64,000 nucleotides of DNA from Cohnella sp. SGD-V74 (GCF_003001675.1 NZ_PVYW01000023.1:90375-154374), one strand, 5' to 3'. Counted from the first letter of the stretch, positions 8,510 through 17,337 are shown. Notes: generated by a model from the letters alone, not told the origin. A program made the numbers and translations.

Positions 8510-9646
8510 TTAATTTTGCATCACATAATCTTTCGCAGCCGTCTCATTCTCGCCGTACACCTTCAGAAGCTCGTACTTCGTGTTGCGCTGGGCGGGAATT
8601 TTGCCGCATTCGCGGATCAGCTTAAGAATAAGTTCGATATTGACCTTATGCGTCGTGCCGGCGGCCGATACGACGTTCTCCTCGATCATCGTGCTGCCGA
8701 AGTCGTTGCAGCCGTACTGCAGCGACAGCTTGCCGATCTCCGGTCCCATCGTCACCCACGACGATTGGAAGTTCTTGATGTTGTCGAGGGCGATCCGGCT
8801 GATCGCCAGCGTCTTGAGGTATTCCTCCGGCGACGCCTTCTCGCGCTTCATATTCGTGTTGTCCGGCTGGAACGTCCACGGGATGAACGCCAGGAATCCG
8901 GGCGAAGGATAGCCGTTGTTGAGGCATTCGTCCTGGGCGTCGCGCACGCGCAGCAGGTGCAGCGCCCGCTCCTCCATCGATTCGCCGAAGCCGATGACCA
9001 TCGTCGCCGTCGTGTTCATGCCGACTTTGTGCGCGGTCGTCATCACTTCCATCCAGTCTTTCCAGGAGCCCTTCAGGCGGCTGATTTTCTTCCGCGTTCT
9101 ATCGTCGAGAATTTCCGCGCCGCCGCCCGGAAGCGAGTCCAGACCGGCCTCGTGAAGCTGCCTGACGACGTCCTCGATCGGAATGTCGCCGGCGACGACC
9201 TGCATCTTGCGAATTTCCGCCGGGGAGAACGAATGCATCGTAATGCCGGGGAAACGCTGCTTGATCTCGCGCAGCAAATCGAGATAATAGCTGAACGGCA
9301 AATCCGGATTCGTGCCGCCCTGCATCAATATTTCCGTGCCGCCTACGTCGATCGTCTCCTGGATTTTACGGAAGATCGCCTCGTTCGGAAGCACGTACCC
9401 TTCCTTGGAGCCCGGCGCCCGGTAGAACGCGCAGAAACGGCAATAGACGTCGCATACGTTCGTGTAGTTGACGTTGCGTCCGACGACGAACGTCGTGATC
9501 GGCTCGGGATGCTTGGCCAGCATGATCCGGTTGGCCGCATGCCCCATCTTCTCTATCTCATCGCTCTCGAACAAAGCAACGATATCTTCCAGTTGAAGCC
9601 GTGTGCCTTGCAGAGCGCCTTCCAAAATTCGGTCCACTTGACTCAT
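8510..9646 (-). CDS. mqnC: Cyclic dehypoxanthinyl futalosine synthase (radical SAM)
   Basis: A 378-residue radical SAM enzyme that cyclises dehypoxanthine futalosine in the futalosine route to menaquinone. The cluster motif CDVYCRFC (Cys-X3-Cys-X2-Cys, near residue 66) is followed by AFYRAPGSKEGYVL, GGTNPDLPFSYY and LPGGGAEIL, typical of the MqnC/CofH group; the order of motifs favours MqnC over MqnE. The ATG at 9646 has an AGGAGGAGGG site. No other menaquinone gene is in the window, so the pathway genes are dispersed. The neighbours on both sides are c-di-GMP genes and say nothing about its role. Confidence 0.88.
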   Translation of the reverse strand: MSQVDRILEGALQGTRLQLEDIVALFESDEIEKMGHAANRIMLAKHPEPITTFVVGRNVNYTNVCDVYCRFCAFYRAPGSKEGYVLPNEAIFRKIQETIDVGGTEILMQGGTNPDLPFSYYLDLLREIKQRFPGITMHSFSPAEIRKMQVVAGDIPIEDVVRQLHEAGLDSLPGGGAEILDDRTRKKISRLKGSWKDWMEVMTTAHKVGMNTTATMVIGFGESMEERALHLLRVRDAQDECLNNGYPSPGFLAFIPWTFQPDNTNMKREKASPEEYLKTLAISRIALDNIKNFQSSWVTMGPEIGKLSLQYGCNDFGSTMIEENVVSAAGTTHKVNIELILKLIRECGKIPAQRNTKYELLKVYGENETAAKDYVMQN

Positions 9647-9727
9647 ATTCGGGACCCTCCTCCTCGTTGGACTGCTGTCCTCTTCAAACCTTATCCCATC
9701 GTAACACAAAAATACCGCGGGAGTCAC

Positions 9728-11104
9728 CTAAGAGGCGACAAGTCCGCGGCGATGCTGAATCCGGTCTTTCGTTTCCTGGAACATCTCCCGTTCATGCTCG
9801 TACAGCAGCACGTTCGGACGCGCGAAGTAATACCCTTGCCCCATGTCCACTTCGAGCTTGAACAGGACGTCGGCCTCCTCCTCGCGCTCGACTCCTTCCG
9901 CCACGATCTCGCACTTCATCTCCCGTGCGGCCGTGACGATGGCCCGCAGCAGCGACTCCTTGATGGCGATCCGATCCACGTGGCGAATGACCGAACGGTC
10001 GACCTTGATCAGCTCCGGAACGAGCTCCCCGATCCATTGGAGACTCGAATAGCCCGAGCCGGCATCGTCCACGGCAAAGCGGAAGCCATGCTCCCGGAAC
10101 GTCCGTAAAATATCGATCATCGCATCGAAATTCGTAATTTGGTGGCGTTCGGTAATTTCGAAATAGATTTGCTGGGCGCTGAGCGGCGCGTTGCGCTCCA
10201 GGCATTCGAGCACGTGGGACAGGAAGAGGGGATGAGACAGCGTCACCGCCGTTACGTTCAGGAAGATCGGCTCCTTGATGCTGCGGGAAGCGATCTCCTC
10301 CAGAGCGCGCTTCACGACGAGAAACTCCAGACGGCTGAGAAGCCGGCTCTGCGAAGCGAAATTAAACAACTCGTCCGGGAAATGCAGCACCGTGCCTTCC
10401 GGACCCCGAGTCAGAATCTCCCAACCGAACACGTCCCCCGTCGTCAAGTTCATGATGGGCTGAGCCAGCACGCTGATCGAACCGTTCTCCAGAACGCGTT
10501 CCAGCTCGCTCCGCAGACGCTGCATCTGGGGCGTTATCGTTCCCGTGGCCAGCGCAAACGCAGACTGATAGCTTTCCTGCAGCAAAATCTCGGCAGGCAC
10601 GGAGGAAGCGCAGTTGGCAGGAAACGGCACCGCCGAGGAGACGACGGTCAGCGCGTTCCTCCATTCGGGCCGGTAGCCCGCCAGTCCGATTTCCAGATCT
10701 GCGCGCACCTCGTCCAGCAGGGACTGCAGCTTCCCGGGAACGAGATCGCTTTTCTCTTTGCCGTGCCGGCTCTCGACCAGCAGCACGAAATCGGCATCGG
10801 AATATTGAAAGACCGCGATTACGTCCTGTTCCTCGAAACGGCTCGTTACGGAAATGCGCAGATGTCTCCGGGCGGCTTCGAGAAAGTCGGACCAGTCGCC
10901 GCGGGACAATTCTTGCTTGATAGGAGAGCAATCCAGCCTGAACAAAGTCAGGTAACATTCCTTGCCTTGTCGGATTCTCTTATTCAACAAGGAAACGATC
11001 GGACGGCGCAAGGTGAAATCCGGCGGATAGAACTTAAGCAACCGGTTCGGCAGCAGCATGCGGCATGCCAAGGAAAACCGGTCGATCATCTTCTGGATCT
11101 TCAA
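9728..11104 (-). CDS. EAL-domain protein, probable c-di-GMP phosphodiesterase
   Basis: 458 residues. The N-terminal half (about 30-200) resembles a degenerate GGDEF domain without the signature. The EAL domain (about 205-445) has GWEILTRG in place of EAL, LNVTA, FEITERH, VDDAGSGYSS, IKVDRS, AEGVERE and GQGYYFARP. The Glu, Asn, Glu, Asp-Asp, Lys, Glu and Gln positions used for metal and substrate binding are therefore kept, and hydrolysis of c-di-GMP is likely. The start is TTG at 11104 with AAGGA 9 bases upstream; the next ATG (11089) has no site. No membrane segment is evident. Confidence 0.87.
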   Translation of the reverse strand: MKIQKMIDRFSLACRMLLPNRLLKFYPPDFTLRRPIVSLLNKRIRQGKECYLTLFRLDCSPIKQELSRGDWSDFLEAARRHLRISVTSRFEEQDVIAVFQYSDADFVLLVESRHGKEKSDLVPGKLQSLLDEVRADLEIGLAGYRPEWRNALTVVSSAVPFPANCASSVPAEILLQESYQSAFALATGTITPQMQRLRSELERVLENGSISVLAQPIMNLTTGDVFGWEILTRGPEGTVLHFPDELFNFASQSRLLSRLEFLVVKRALEEIASRSIKEPIFLNVTAVTLSHPLFLSHVLECLERNAPLSAQQIYFEITERHQITNFDAMIDILRTFREHGFRFAVDDAGSGYSSLQWIGELVPELIKVDRSVIRHVDRIAIKESLLRAIVTAAREMKCEIVAEGVEREEEADVLFKLEVDMGQGYYFARPNVLLYEHEREMFQETKDRIQHRRGLVAS

Positions 11105-11180
11105 GTCCCATCATCCTTGTCTTGGGGTAGATTGGAAATATTGTAGCACGAAACGGGCAGGATTAGGTAGGGGAATAACC

Positions 11181-11216
11181 AAAAAAACCGCAAGAATCGA
11201 CAAGATTCTTGCGGTT
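11181..11216 (-). terminator. Terminator of the methionine operon
   Basis: A near-perfect stem (AACCGCAAGAATC/GATTCTTGCGGTT) with a short loop is followed on the minus strand by seven T residues. It lies just after the patB-like gene. Confidence 0.92.
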
Positions 11217-11223
11217 TCGTCGT

Positions 11224-12411
11224 TTACGGCCGCCCGCCGTTCAAGTCCTGCACGGCTTTGGAGAATTTCTCCAGCCCTTCCAGCAGCAAAGAGCGCGGAC
11301 AAGCCAGGTTCACGCGCAAATAGCCGGCCCCTTGTTCTCCGAATACCGAGCCTTCGCTGAAGGCGACGCCCGCCTTCTCGAACATGAGCCGCTTGAGCTC
11401 CTGAGGCTTGTCCGAGATCGCCGTGCAATCCATCCATACCATATACGTGCCTTCCGGCGACATCGCCTTCACCTGCGGCAGATGCTCCTTCACGTAAGCG
11501 AGCAGCGCGTCCCGGTTGCCTTCCAGATATACGAGCAGCTGATCCAGCCATTCATCGCCGTGCGCGTAGCTGGCTTCGGTCGCGGTCAGCCCGAAATACG
11601 ACTCCATATGAATGGACAGCGTCTTGAGCGCCGCGTTGTATTTGCGACGGATATCCGCGTTAGGAATGATGACAGCGGCCGCTTGCAGCCCCGCCAAATT
11701 GAACGTCTTGCTCGGCGCGATGCAGGTAACGGAATGCTGCGCGCAAGCTTCGGACAAGGAAGCGTACGGCACGTGCTTGTGTCCGGAGAAGACGAGATCG
11801 TGGTGGATTTCGTCCGCGACGACGAGCAGGCCGTGCTTCTCGCAGATTTCTGCGATGCGCTCCAGCTCCTCGCGCGTCCACACGCGGCCGCCGGGATTGT
11901 GAGGCGAGCATAGCAGCAGCATTTTCGCCCCGCCGGCCGCCTGCTCCTCAAGCAGCTCGAAATCGATCTCGTACCGTCCGTCCTTAAGCAGGAGCGGATT
12001 GTTCACGACTTTCCGCCCGTTCATCAGAATGACGTCGTAGAACGGGTAGTAGACAGGCGATTGCAGAATGACGCCGTCCCCCGGCTCCGTGAACGTCTGC
12101 ACCATCAAGCTCAGCGCCGGCACGACGCCCGGGCTGGAAGACAGCCACTCCTGCTCGATCCGCCACTGATGGCGCCGGGACAGCCAGCCGATAATCGCGT
12201 CGTAATACCCTTGCGTCCGCACCGTATATCCGTAGATTCCGTGCTCCGCCCGGAGTTTAATCGCCTCCACGACTTCCTGCGGAGGCTCGAAATCCATGTC
12301 CGCTACCCACAAGGGCAAAATATCGGAACGCCCGAACAGCCTCTCGGACTGATCCCACTTGTAGGAAGCCGTCCCCGTCCGGTCGATTCGTTTGTCGAAA
12401 TCGTATTTCAT
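11224..12411 (-). CDS. patB: PatB/MalY-type cystathionine beta-lyase
   Basis: A 395-residue PLP-dependent fold-type I enzyme. It opens with the MalY/PatB-type YDFDKRIDRTGTASYKWD and has LPLWVADMDFEPP, CSPHNPGGRVW, VVADEIHHDLVF and the PLP lysine in APSKTFNLAGL (near residue 235). The family cleaves cystathionine or cysteine-like C-S bonds; in the methionine pathway the product is homocysteine. It is the last gene of a metA / metI-like / patB-like run under one S-box. The ATG has GGAGGGGA upstream. A role as a cysteine desulfhydrase or in detoxification is possible. Confidence 0.85.
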   Translation of the reverse strand: MKYDFDKRIDRTGTASYKWDQSERLFGRSDILPLWVADMDFEPPQEVVEAIKLRAEHGIYGYTVRTQGYYDAIIGWLSRRHQWRIEQEWLSSSPGVVPALSLMVQTFTEPGDGVILQSPVYYPFYDVILMNGRKVVNNPLLLKDGRYEIDFELLEEQAAGGAKMLLLCSPHNPGGRVWTREELERIAEICEKHGLLVVADEIHHDLVFSGHKHVPYASLSEACAQHSVTCIAPSKTFNLAGLQAAAVIIPNADIRRKYNAALKTLSIHMESYFGLTATEASYAHGDEWLDQLLVYLEGNRDALLAYVKEHLPQVKAMSPEGTYMVWMDCTAISDKPQELKRLMFEKAGVAFSEGSVFGEQGAGYLRVNLACPRSLLLEGLEKFSKAVQDLNGGRP

Positions 12412-12434
12412 GCCGTGATCCCCTCCGATCCGTT

Positions 12435-13592
12435 TTACCCGTTGATTTCCCGCTCCGCGGCCTCGATCGCTTGCCGCAGATCCTCCAAAATATCGTCCGC
12501 ATGCTCGAGTCCGACGGAGAACCGGAGCAGCCGGTCGTCCACGCCGACCGCGAGGCGAATCTCTTCCGGAATGTCCGCGTGCGTCTGCACGGCCGGGTAT
12601 GTCATGAGGGATTCTCCGCCTCCCAGGCTCTCGGCGAAGGCGATCAGCTTAATGTGGCGCAAAATCGGCTCGATCGTGCGGGCGTCCTTCATTCTGAAAG
12701 AGAAAATGCCCGTATTGCCGGAAGACTGGGCCTTCTGAATGTCGTGTCCCGGGTGATCCGGCAGCGCCGGATAATACACCGATTCAACGGAAGGATGGCT
12801 CTTGAGCCATTCGGCGATCCGCGTCGCGTTCGCCTGATGCCGCTCCATCCGCAGAGCGAGCGTCTTCATGCCGCGCATCAGCAGCCAGGAATCCTGGGGC
12901 CCGAGCACCGCGCCGATCGAGTTGTGCAGGAACGCCACGTCGGCGGACAGCTTCTCGCCTTTCGTCACGATCAGACCCGCCAGCACGTCGTTGTGGCCGC
13001 CTAAATATTTGCTCGCGCTGTGCACGACGATGTCCGCGCCAAGCTCGATCGGCCGCTGGAAGAACGGCGTCAGCAGCGTATTGTCCACGATCGTGAGCAG
13101 GTCGAAGCGCTTCGCCCACGCGGCAACCTTGGCGATGTCCGTCACCATCATGAGCGGGTTCGTCGGCGTCTCGATCAGCACCGCTTTCGTGTTCGGCTTG
13201 CGGTGCGACTCCAGCGCGTCCAGGTCGTTCGTATCGATGTAGGTCGCCGTCACGCCGAATCTGGACATCACTTGCTCCAGCAGACGGTAAGTTCCTCCGT
13301 ACAGGTCAAGCGACACGAGCAGATGATCTCCGCTGCTGAACAAGGAGAAGACGATCTGCAGCGCGGCCATGCCGGAGCTCGTCGCGAATCCCGCGTCCCC
13401 TCTCTCCAGATCGGCCGCGGCCGCTTCCAGCACGGCGCGCGTCGGACTCTTCGAGCGAGAATAATCGAAGCCCGTGCTTTGTCCCAGCCGGGGATGGCGG
13501 AAAGCCGTCGATTGGTAGATCGGAAAGCTGACCGCTCCGGTTTGAGGATCGTTTTGCGACCCGATTTGGGCCAGGCGACTTTCAATCTTCAT
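12435..13592 (-). CDS. metI: Cystathionine gamma-synthase / O-acylhomoserine thiol-lyase (MetI-like)
   Basis: A 385-residue Cys/Met-metabolism PLP enzyme. Visible motifs are GAVSFPIYQSTAFRH, TSSGMAALQ, ETPTNPLMMVTDI, VDNTLLTPF and the PLP lysine in HSASKYLGGHND (near residue 196). It should join an O-acylhomoserine to cysteine or sulfide. It follows metA by 17 bases and precedes the beta-lyase, the usual transsulfuration order. Its ATG (13592) is 13 bases from the best AGGAGG; the ATG actually placed for that site opens a 6-codon frame overlapping this start. Gamma-lyase activity cannot be excluded by sequence alone. Confidence 0.87.
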   Translation of the reverse strand: MKIESRLAQIGSQNDPQTGAVSFPIYQSTAFRHPRLGQSTGFDYSRSKSPTRAVLEAAAADLERGDAGFATSSGMAALQIVFSLFSSGDHLLVSLDLYGGTYRLLEQVMSRFGVTATYIDTNDLDALESHRKPNTKAVLIETPTNPLMMVTDIAKVAAWAKRFDLLTIVDNTLLTPFFQRPIELGADIVVHSASKYLGGHNDVLAGLIVTKGEKLSADVAFLHNSIGAVLGPQDSWLLMRGMKTLALRMERHQANATRIAEWLKSHPSVESVYYPALPDHPGHDIQKAQSSGNTGIFSFRMKDARTIEPILRHIKLIAFAESLGGGESLMTYPAVQTHADIPEEIRLAVGVDDRLLRFSVGLEHADDILEDLRQAIEAAEREING

Positions 13593-13609
13593 AATCGTTC
13601 ATTTGCCTC

Positions 13610-14542
13610 CTAACGAATCGTGTGTGGCTTTGCCTTGCCGAGTTCGTACGGCGTAGCCTGGTATACGTAGTAGTTCAGCCAGTTGGAGAACAGCAAGTTG
13701 CCGTGCGCCCGCCAGGTGGACATCGGGAATTTCGCCGGATCGTCGTTCGGAAAATAGTTTTTCGGAACGTTGATTCTGAGCCCCTTGGCTTTGTCGCGGT
13801 CGTATTCCCACTTGAGCGATTGCGGATCGTATTCGGAATGCCCGGTAACGAAAATTTGCTTCCCGTCCGTCGAAGCCGCGATATAGACGCCCGCTTCCTC
13901 CGATTCCGACAAAATCTCCAACCCCGCCGCTTTCGCCACGTCCTCCCTCAGCACCTCGGTGTGGCGGGACTGAGGCGCGTAGAACACCTCGTCGAAGCCG
14001 CGCAGAAGCGGCGTATTCGGCTTCGATACTCCGTGCGGGAAGACGCCGAACATTTTCTCCTGGAGCGGATACTTCGGAATGCCGAAGTGATGGTATAGGC
14101 CCGCTTGCGCTCCCCAGCATATATGGAAGGTAGACGTCACGTTGTCGACCGTCCAATCCATGATCTCCTTCAGCTCTTCCCAGTAATCGACTTTCTCGAA
14201 CGGCAAGTGTTCGACGGGGGCGCCGGTAATGATCATCCCGTCGTATTGCTGGTCCTTGATGTCGTCGAAAGTTTTATAGAAGCTGGTCAGGTGATCCGCG
14301 GACGTGTTCTTCGACGTATGCGTCTTCGGGTGCAGCAGCACCGCTTCCAACTGCAGCGGCGTGTTCCCGATCAGGCGAAGCAATTGGGTTTCCGTCGTTT
14401 CCTTGGTCGGCATCAAATTCAGGATCGCAATTCGCAGCGGGCGAATATCTTGATGATACGCGACGCTTTCGTCCATGACGAAGATGTTCTCTCGCGCCAG
14501 CACTTCCTTGGCTGGCAAATTGTCCGGTACTTTGATCGGCAT
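13610..14542 (-). CDS. metA: Homoserine O-acyltransferase
   Basis: 310 residues, the first enzyme of methionine synthesis from homoserine. MPIKVPDNLPAKEVL opens the protein and LRIAILNLMPTKETTETQLLR follows a short segment later. The acyl-enzyme cysteine is in HICWGAQAGLYHHF (near residue 142) and the catalytic histidine is in VTGHSEYDP. In many Bacillales MetA uses acetyl-CoA rather than succinyl-CoA; this was not decided here. ATG 14542 is chosen because GGAGGAGGA lies 6 bases upstream, whereas the ATG at 14548 touches that site. It is the first gene behind the S-box. Confidence 0.93.
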   Translation of the reverse strand: MPIKVPDNLPAKEVLARENIFVMDESVAYHQDIRPLRIAILNLMPTKETTETQLLRLIGNTPLQLEAVLLHPKTHTSKNTSADHLTSFYKTFDDIKDQQYDGMIITGAPVEHLPFEKVDYWEELKEIMDWTVDNVTSTFHICWGAQAGLYHHFGIPKYPLQEKMFGVFPHGVSKPNTPLLRGFDEVFYAPQSRHTEVLREDVAKAAGLEILSESEEAGVYIAASTDGKQIFVTGHSEYDPQSLKWEYDRDKAKGLRINVPKNYFPNDDPAKFPMSTWRAHGNLLFSNWLNYYVYQATPYELGKAKPHTIR

Positions 14543-14584
14543 GCTCATTCCTCCTCCGGAATGGAAAATTCCATTTCTCCAACA

Positions 14585-14757
14585 TAAAAACGACCCCAAA
14601 TGAGATCAGGGTCGTGTATCCATCAATCGTACGCGCGCCCCTCTCATCTGTCAGAAACGATACCGTTTCCGCAAGAATTAGCACCGTGCGTCTAATGACA
14701 CTACGCCGGTTGCCGGGCTTCATAGGGCTAGTCCCTCCGCCTGCTCTTGATAAGATG
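14585..14757 (-). ncRNA. SAM (S-box) riboswitch controlling metA
   Basis: On the minus strand the leader begins CTTATCAAGAG (14754-14744), then GGCGGAGGGACTAGCCC, GAAGCCCGGCAACC and GACAGATGAGAGG, the conserved S-box order. It ends in a terminator stem (ACGACCC...GGGTCGT, 14590-14615) followed by a T run (14590-14585). S-adenosylmethionine binding should stop transcription of metA, metI and patB. Confidence 0.95.
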
Positions 14758-14792
14758 GCCATCTTTATTCGGTTGTCGGGAAAACTATCCTT

Positions 14793-14821
14793 AATGTACC
14801 CGAAATCGCGAGGACAGTCAA
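14793..14821 (-). promoter_or_regulatory. Promoter of the methionine operon
   Basis: Minus-strand TTGACT (14821-14816) and TACATT (14798-14793) are separated by 17 bases, placing the transcription start near 14786, about 30 bases before the S-box. Confidence 0.75.
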
Positions 14822-14880
14822 GGTGTCCTTTACAGGCTGTTTACAGGCTGTCCGCCCTGCTTCGGCCGCTGATTTTCTCC

Positions 14881-14910
14881 TTGAAACGTTCGGGGGGTGA
14901 GGATTATACT
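14881..14910 (+). promoter_or_regulatory. Promoter of corA
   Basis: TTGAAA (14881-14886) and TATACT (14905-14910) are 18 bases apart. They give a corA leader of about 215 nucleotides that contains a 32-codon ORF. The bases between this and the metA promoter (14822-14880) hold only a tandem TTTACAGGCTG duplication. Confidence 0.6.
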
Positions 14911-14970
14911 TATCACGTTAACTGCATTTATCGACAAAGTCCACGGGACTGTAAAAGGGGGGAGCCGGAC

Positions 14971-15069
14971 ATGGAAGGCGATAAACCGAAGCCGGATGGA
15001 AATCACATACGCAAGGCAGGACCGATTTCCGTCGCGGTAAAGCTCGCGGTGTCCGGCTTCCCCGGATAA
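14971..15069 (+). CDS. Candidate 32-residue leader peptide upstream of corA
   Basis: An ATG behind GGGGGGAGCC opens a 32-codon ORF (MEGDKPKPDGNHIRKAGP at the start, ending in SGFPG) that stops 64 bases before corA. The peptide is basic with several prolines and matches nothing I recognise. Its position inside the corA leader resembles the leader peptides that precede magnesium transporter genes in enterobacteria (for example corL), but there is no sequence similarity. It may simply be an untranslated stretch with a chance start. Confidence 0.4.
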   Translation: MEGDKPKPDGNHIRKAGPISVAVKLAVSGFPG

Positions 15070-15133
15070 CCTTATTTGCTCCGACGGAATCGTCCTGCAT
15101 GAACGGTAACGGACATGCAAAGGAGCGGTTCCC

Positions 15134-16069
15134 ATGAAAATCAGACTGGTTAACAACGGCGTATTCACGCCTATCGACAGCATCGAAGATACGCTGCTTC
15201 CGCCTAAGAGCGGATTTTACTGGATCGACGCGGACGTCGACGACCTGGTCGTCCTTCAGCCCTTGTTCGGCCTTCACGACCTGGCCGTCGAGGACTGCCT
15301 GACGGAAGAAGAGCAGCGGCCGAAGCTGGAAATTTACGAAAACCAATACTTCCTTGTCATTAACAGCATCCGGTTCGACGACGAAGAAATTTTCCTGCGC
15401 GCGCTGAATCTGTTCCTCGGCCGCCATTATTTGATCACGGTCACCCGTCAGAAAATCAACGAGCTTCGCAGCGTCAAGCCGCTTCTGTGGGAACAGGAGG
15501 TCGATACGGCGGACCGGTTCCTGTACCACCTCGTCGACCTCGTCGTCGACAACTACATTACGGTAGGCGACCGGATCGAAGCTCGCATCGAGAGTCTCGA
15601 AGAAGACATTCTCATGCACACGAAGAAGTCCCACCTGACCGAGATCATCGGTCTTCGAAGCGAAATTTTGTGGCTGAAGAAGGCGCTCGGCCCGCAGCGC
15701 GACCTGATCGCCACACTCAACAAGAAGGACCTGCGCCTGATCGACAACGATCTGCAGAAGTACTTCGGCGACATCCACGAGAACGCGGTCAAAATCTACG
15801 AGACGTTCGAGACGTACCGCGATCTCATGGGCAACTTGCGGGAGGCTTACCAATCCAGCCTGGCGAGCCGCGCGAACGAAATTATGAGAGTTTTCACCGC
15901 GCTTACGACTATCTTCATGCCGCTAACGTTCATTACCGGAATCTACGGAATGAATTTCGACTATATTCCGGGCATGCACTTCGCCTACGGCTCGGTCGTT
16001 CTGATCGGGTGCATGGTCGCCATCGCCGTCGGCATGTTCTACTTGTTCCGCAAGAAGGATTGGCTGTGA
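15134..16069 (+). CDS. corA: CorA-family magnesium/cobalt transporter
   Basis: A 311-residue protein with a large soluble N-terminal domain (1-245), rich in acidic and hydrophobic residues, and two C-terminal membrane segments (about 250-270 and 285-305). The pore signature GIYGMNF lies between them near residue 270. CorA forms a homopentameric channel for Mg2+ uptake, with divalent ions bound at the cytoplasmic domain closing it. The ATG is preceded by AAAGGAGCGG. It has its own promoter, a long leader and a strong terminator, so it appears to be a single-gene unit. Zn2+ or Co2+ specificity is possible within the family. Confidence 0.92.
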   Translation: MKIRLVNNGVFTPIDSIEDTLLPPKSGFYWIDADVDDLVVLQPLFGLHDLAVEDCLTEEEQRPKLEIYENQYFLVINSIRFDDEEIFLRALNLFLGRHYLITVTRQKINELRSVKPLLWEQEVDTADRFLYHLVDLVVDNYITVGDRIEARIESLEEDILMHTKKSHLTEIIGLRSEILWLKKALGPQRDLIATLNKKDLRLIDNDLQKYFGDIHENAVKIYETFETYRDLMGNLREAYQSSLASRANEIMRVFTALTTIFMPLTFITGIYGMNFDYIPGMHFAYGSVVLIGCMVAIAVGMFYLFRKKDWL

Positions 16070-16103
16070 TGGACAATTCCCGGTCTGCCAGGCCCCAGCG
16101 AAA

Positions 16104-16148
16104 GGAGCCGGTTTCCGCATCCCGATAAACGGAACCCGGCTCTTTTCG
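16104..16148 (+). terminator. Terminator of corA
   Basis: GAGCCGGTTTCCG pairs with CGGAACCCGGCTC across a 13-base loop and is followed by TTTTCG. Confidence 0.85.
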
Positions 16149-16155
16149 TGCGCCG

Positions 16156-17151
16156 TCAGACGGCTTGACCGGCCGACCGGCGACGCCGGATGCGCATCAT
16201 GCGCAGCTTCGCGTATTTCGTCTCCACCTCGTCTGCGGACACCGACTCTCCGTATATTTTGCGAAGAAGCGGCTTCAGGTACTGATCTCCCAGCTCGCTG
16301 ATCGCCGCCTCGAACTGCAGCGCTTCCTCGGCGCTCATCTCGCCAAGCTCCTGTTCCACGATCGGCAGCACGTCGTATCCTTCCTCGTCCAGACGCTCGA
16401 TCCGCTCGATGAGCGCGCGCCGCGAACAGCCCAGGTCGCTCTCCAGCTGCGCAAGCGTCTTGCCGCTGCGGATTCCTTCCAACAGAGAACGCTTCTCCTT
16501 GACGACCGCCAGCTTCTTCCCGTACTTCTCCTCCTGGAGCCGGAACATCCAGGTCGACAGTTGATCCGCGGTTACCGCTCCGGGAACCCATCCGCTGAGC
16601 GGAAACGTATGCTGCCTCTCCATGCCTTGCAGCAGCGCGACGATCTCTCCGCCGTACCGCTCGGTCTTGACTTTCCCGAAGCCCGGAATCTCCCCCAGCT
16701 CGTCCAGCGTATGAGGCACATAGACGGCCAGCATCTGCACTTCCCGGTTCGTCGCGATCAGATAAGCCGACTTCTTCTCCTCGATCGCCTTCGCTCTCCT
16801 CCAGGCCCGAAGCGCGGATACGGCTTCCTCGGCTTGTTGCGTATCCGCATAGCACTGCAGCAGCTGCGGCAGCGCTTGCCGGCGCTCCCAGAACGGCACC
16901 TCCTCCAGCATGCCGTCCAGAAGCGGCCTGAAGCCCTCCTTCATCTTGACGGCTACCCCGTGACGGAACGCCGCCAGCAGCTCCTCCCAGCTCATGCCTT
17001 CGTACCACAGATGCTGCACCTCCGACTCCGCGCCCTGAAGCGCGCGCCAGCCGACGCTCCAGATGCCTTGCAGCTCTCCGATGAACACTTGCGCCCGTTC
17101 GTCCGCATGTCCCATCACCCGTTCGAACTGATTCAGAAACACGACTTGCAT
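16156..17151 (-). CDS. Orphan HRDC-domain protein with C-terminal helical HTH
   Basis: 331 residues. An HRDC domain at about 120-195 contains EKKSAYLIATNREVQ and HTLDELGEIPGFGKVKTERYG, as found at the C-terminus of RecQ helicases. A C-terminal segment (about 245-290) with GKTLAQLESDLGCSRRALIE resembles the HTH element of RQC/HRDC proteins. There is no helicase motor. HRDC domains bind nucleic acid, so a DNA-binding accessory role is likely but unproven. The ATG at 17151 has AAGGAGG 7 bases upstream. It is monocistronic and transcribed toward corA. Confidence 0.75.
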   Translation of the reverse strand: MQVVFLNQFERVMGHADERAQVFIGELQGIWSVGWRALQGAESEVQHLWYEGMSWEELLAAFRHGVAVKMKEGFRPLLDGMLEEVPFWERRQALPQLLQCYADTQQAEEAVSALRAWRRAKAIEEKKSAYLIATNREVQMLAVYVPHTLDELGEIPGFGKVKTERYGGEIVALLQGMERQHTFPLSGWVPGAVTADQLSTWMFRLQEEKYGKKLAVVKEKRSLLEGIRSGKTLAQLESDLGCSRRALIERIERLDEEGYDVLPIVEQELGEMSAEEALQFEAAISELGDQYLKPLLRKIYGESVSADEVETKYAKLRMMRIRRRRSAGQAV

Positions 17152-17225
17152 CCCTATTCCTCCTTGGCCGCATCCCGCGGCTTGATCGTATGCGTTCAAA
17201 CCGCAGAGCCGGTTAGGGAAAAATG

Positions 17226-17263
17226 ACAAAAAGCACCCCACGCCGGTTGGCGATGAGGTGCTT
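17226..17263 (-). terminator. Hairpin with T run in the HRDC gene leader, possible attenuator
   Basis: On the minus strand AAGCACC and GGTGCTT pair across a 19-base loop and are followed by TTTTTG. No minus-strand gene lies upstream within the 227-base gap, so it would act as an attenuator in the leader of the HRDC gene, if it is transcribed at all. Confidence 0.4.
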
Positions 17264-17337
17264 CCTCAATCGTGCGAACATTGAACACCTTAAGATTATC
17301 AAAATTATCCAGGTTAGGCAAGACCCCTTCGATCATT

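Noticed and set aside
14917..15133. M-box magnesium riboswitch before corA
   Set aside because: The conserved M-box blocks and the terminator are not present; only a short GGTGAGGA resemblance was seen.
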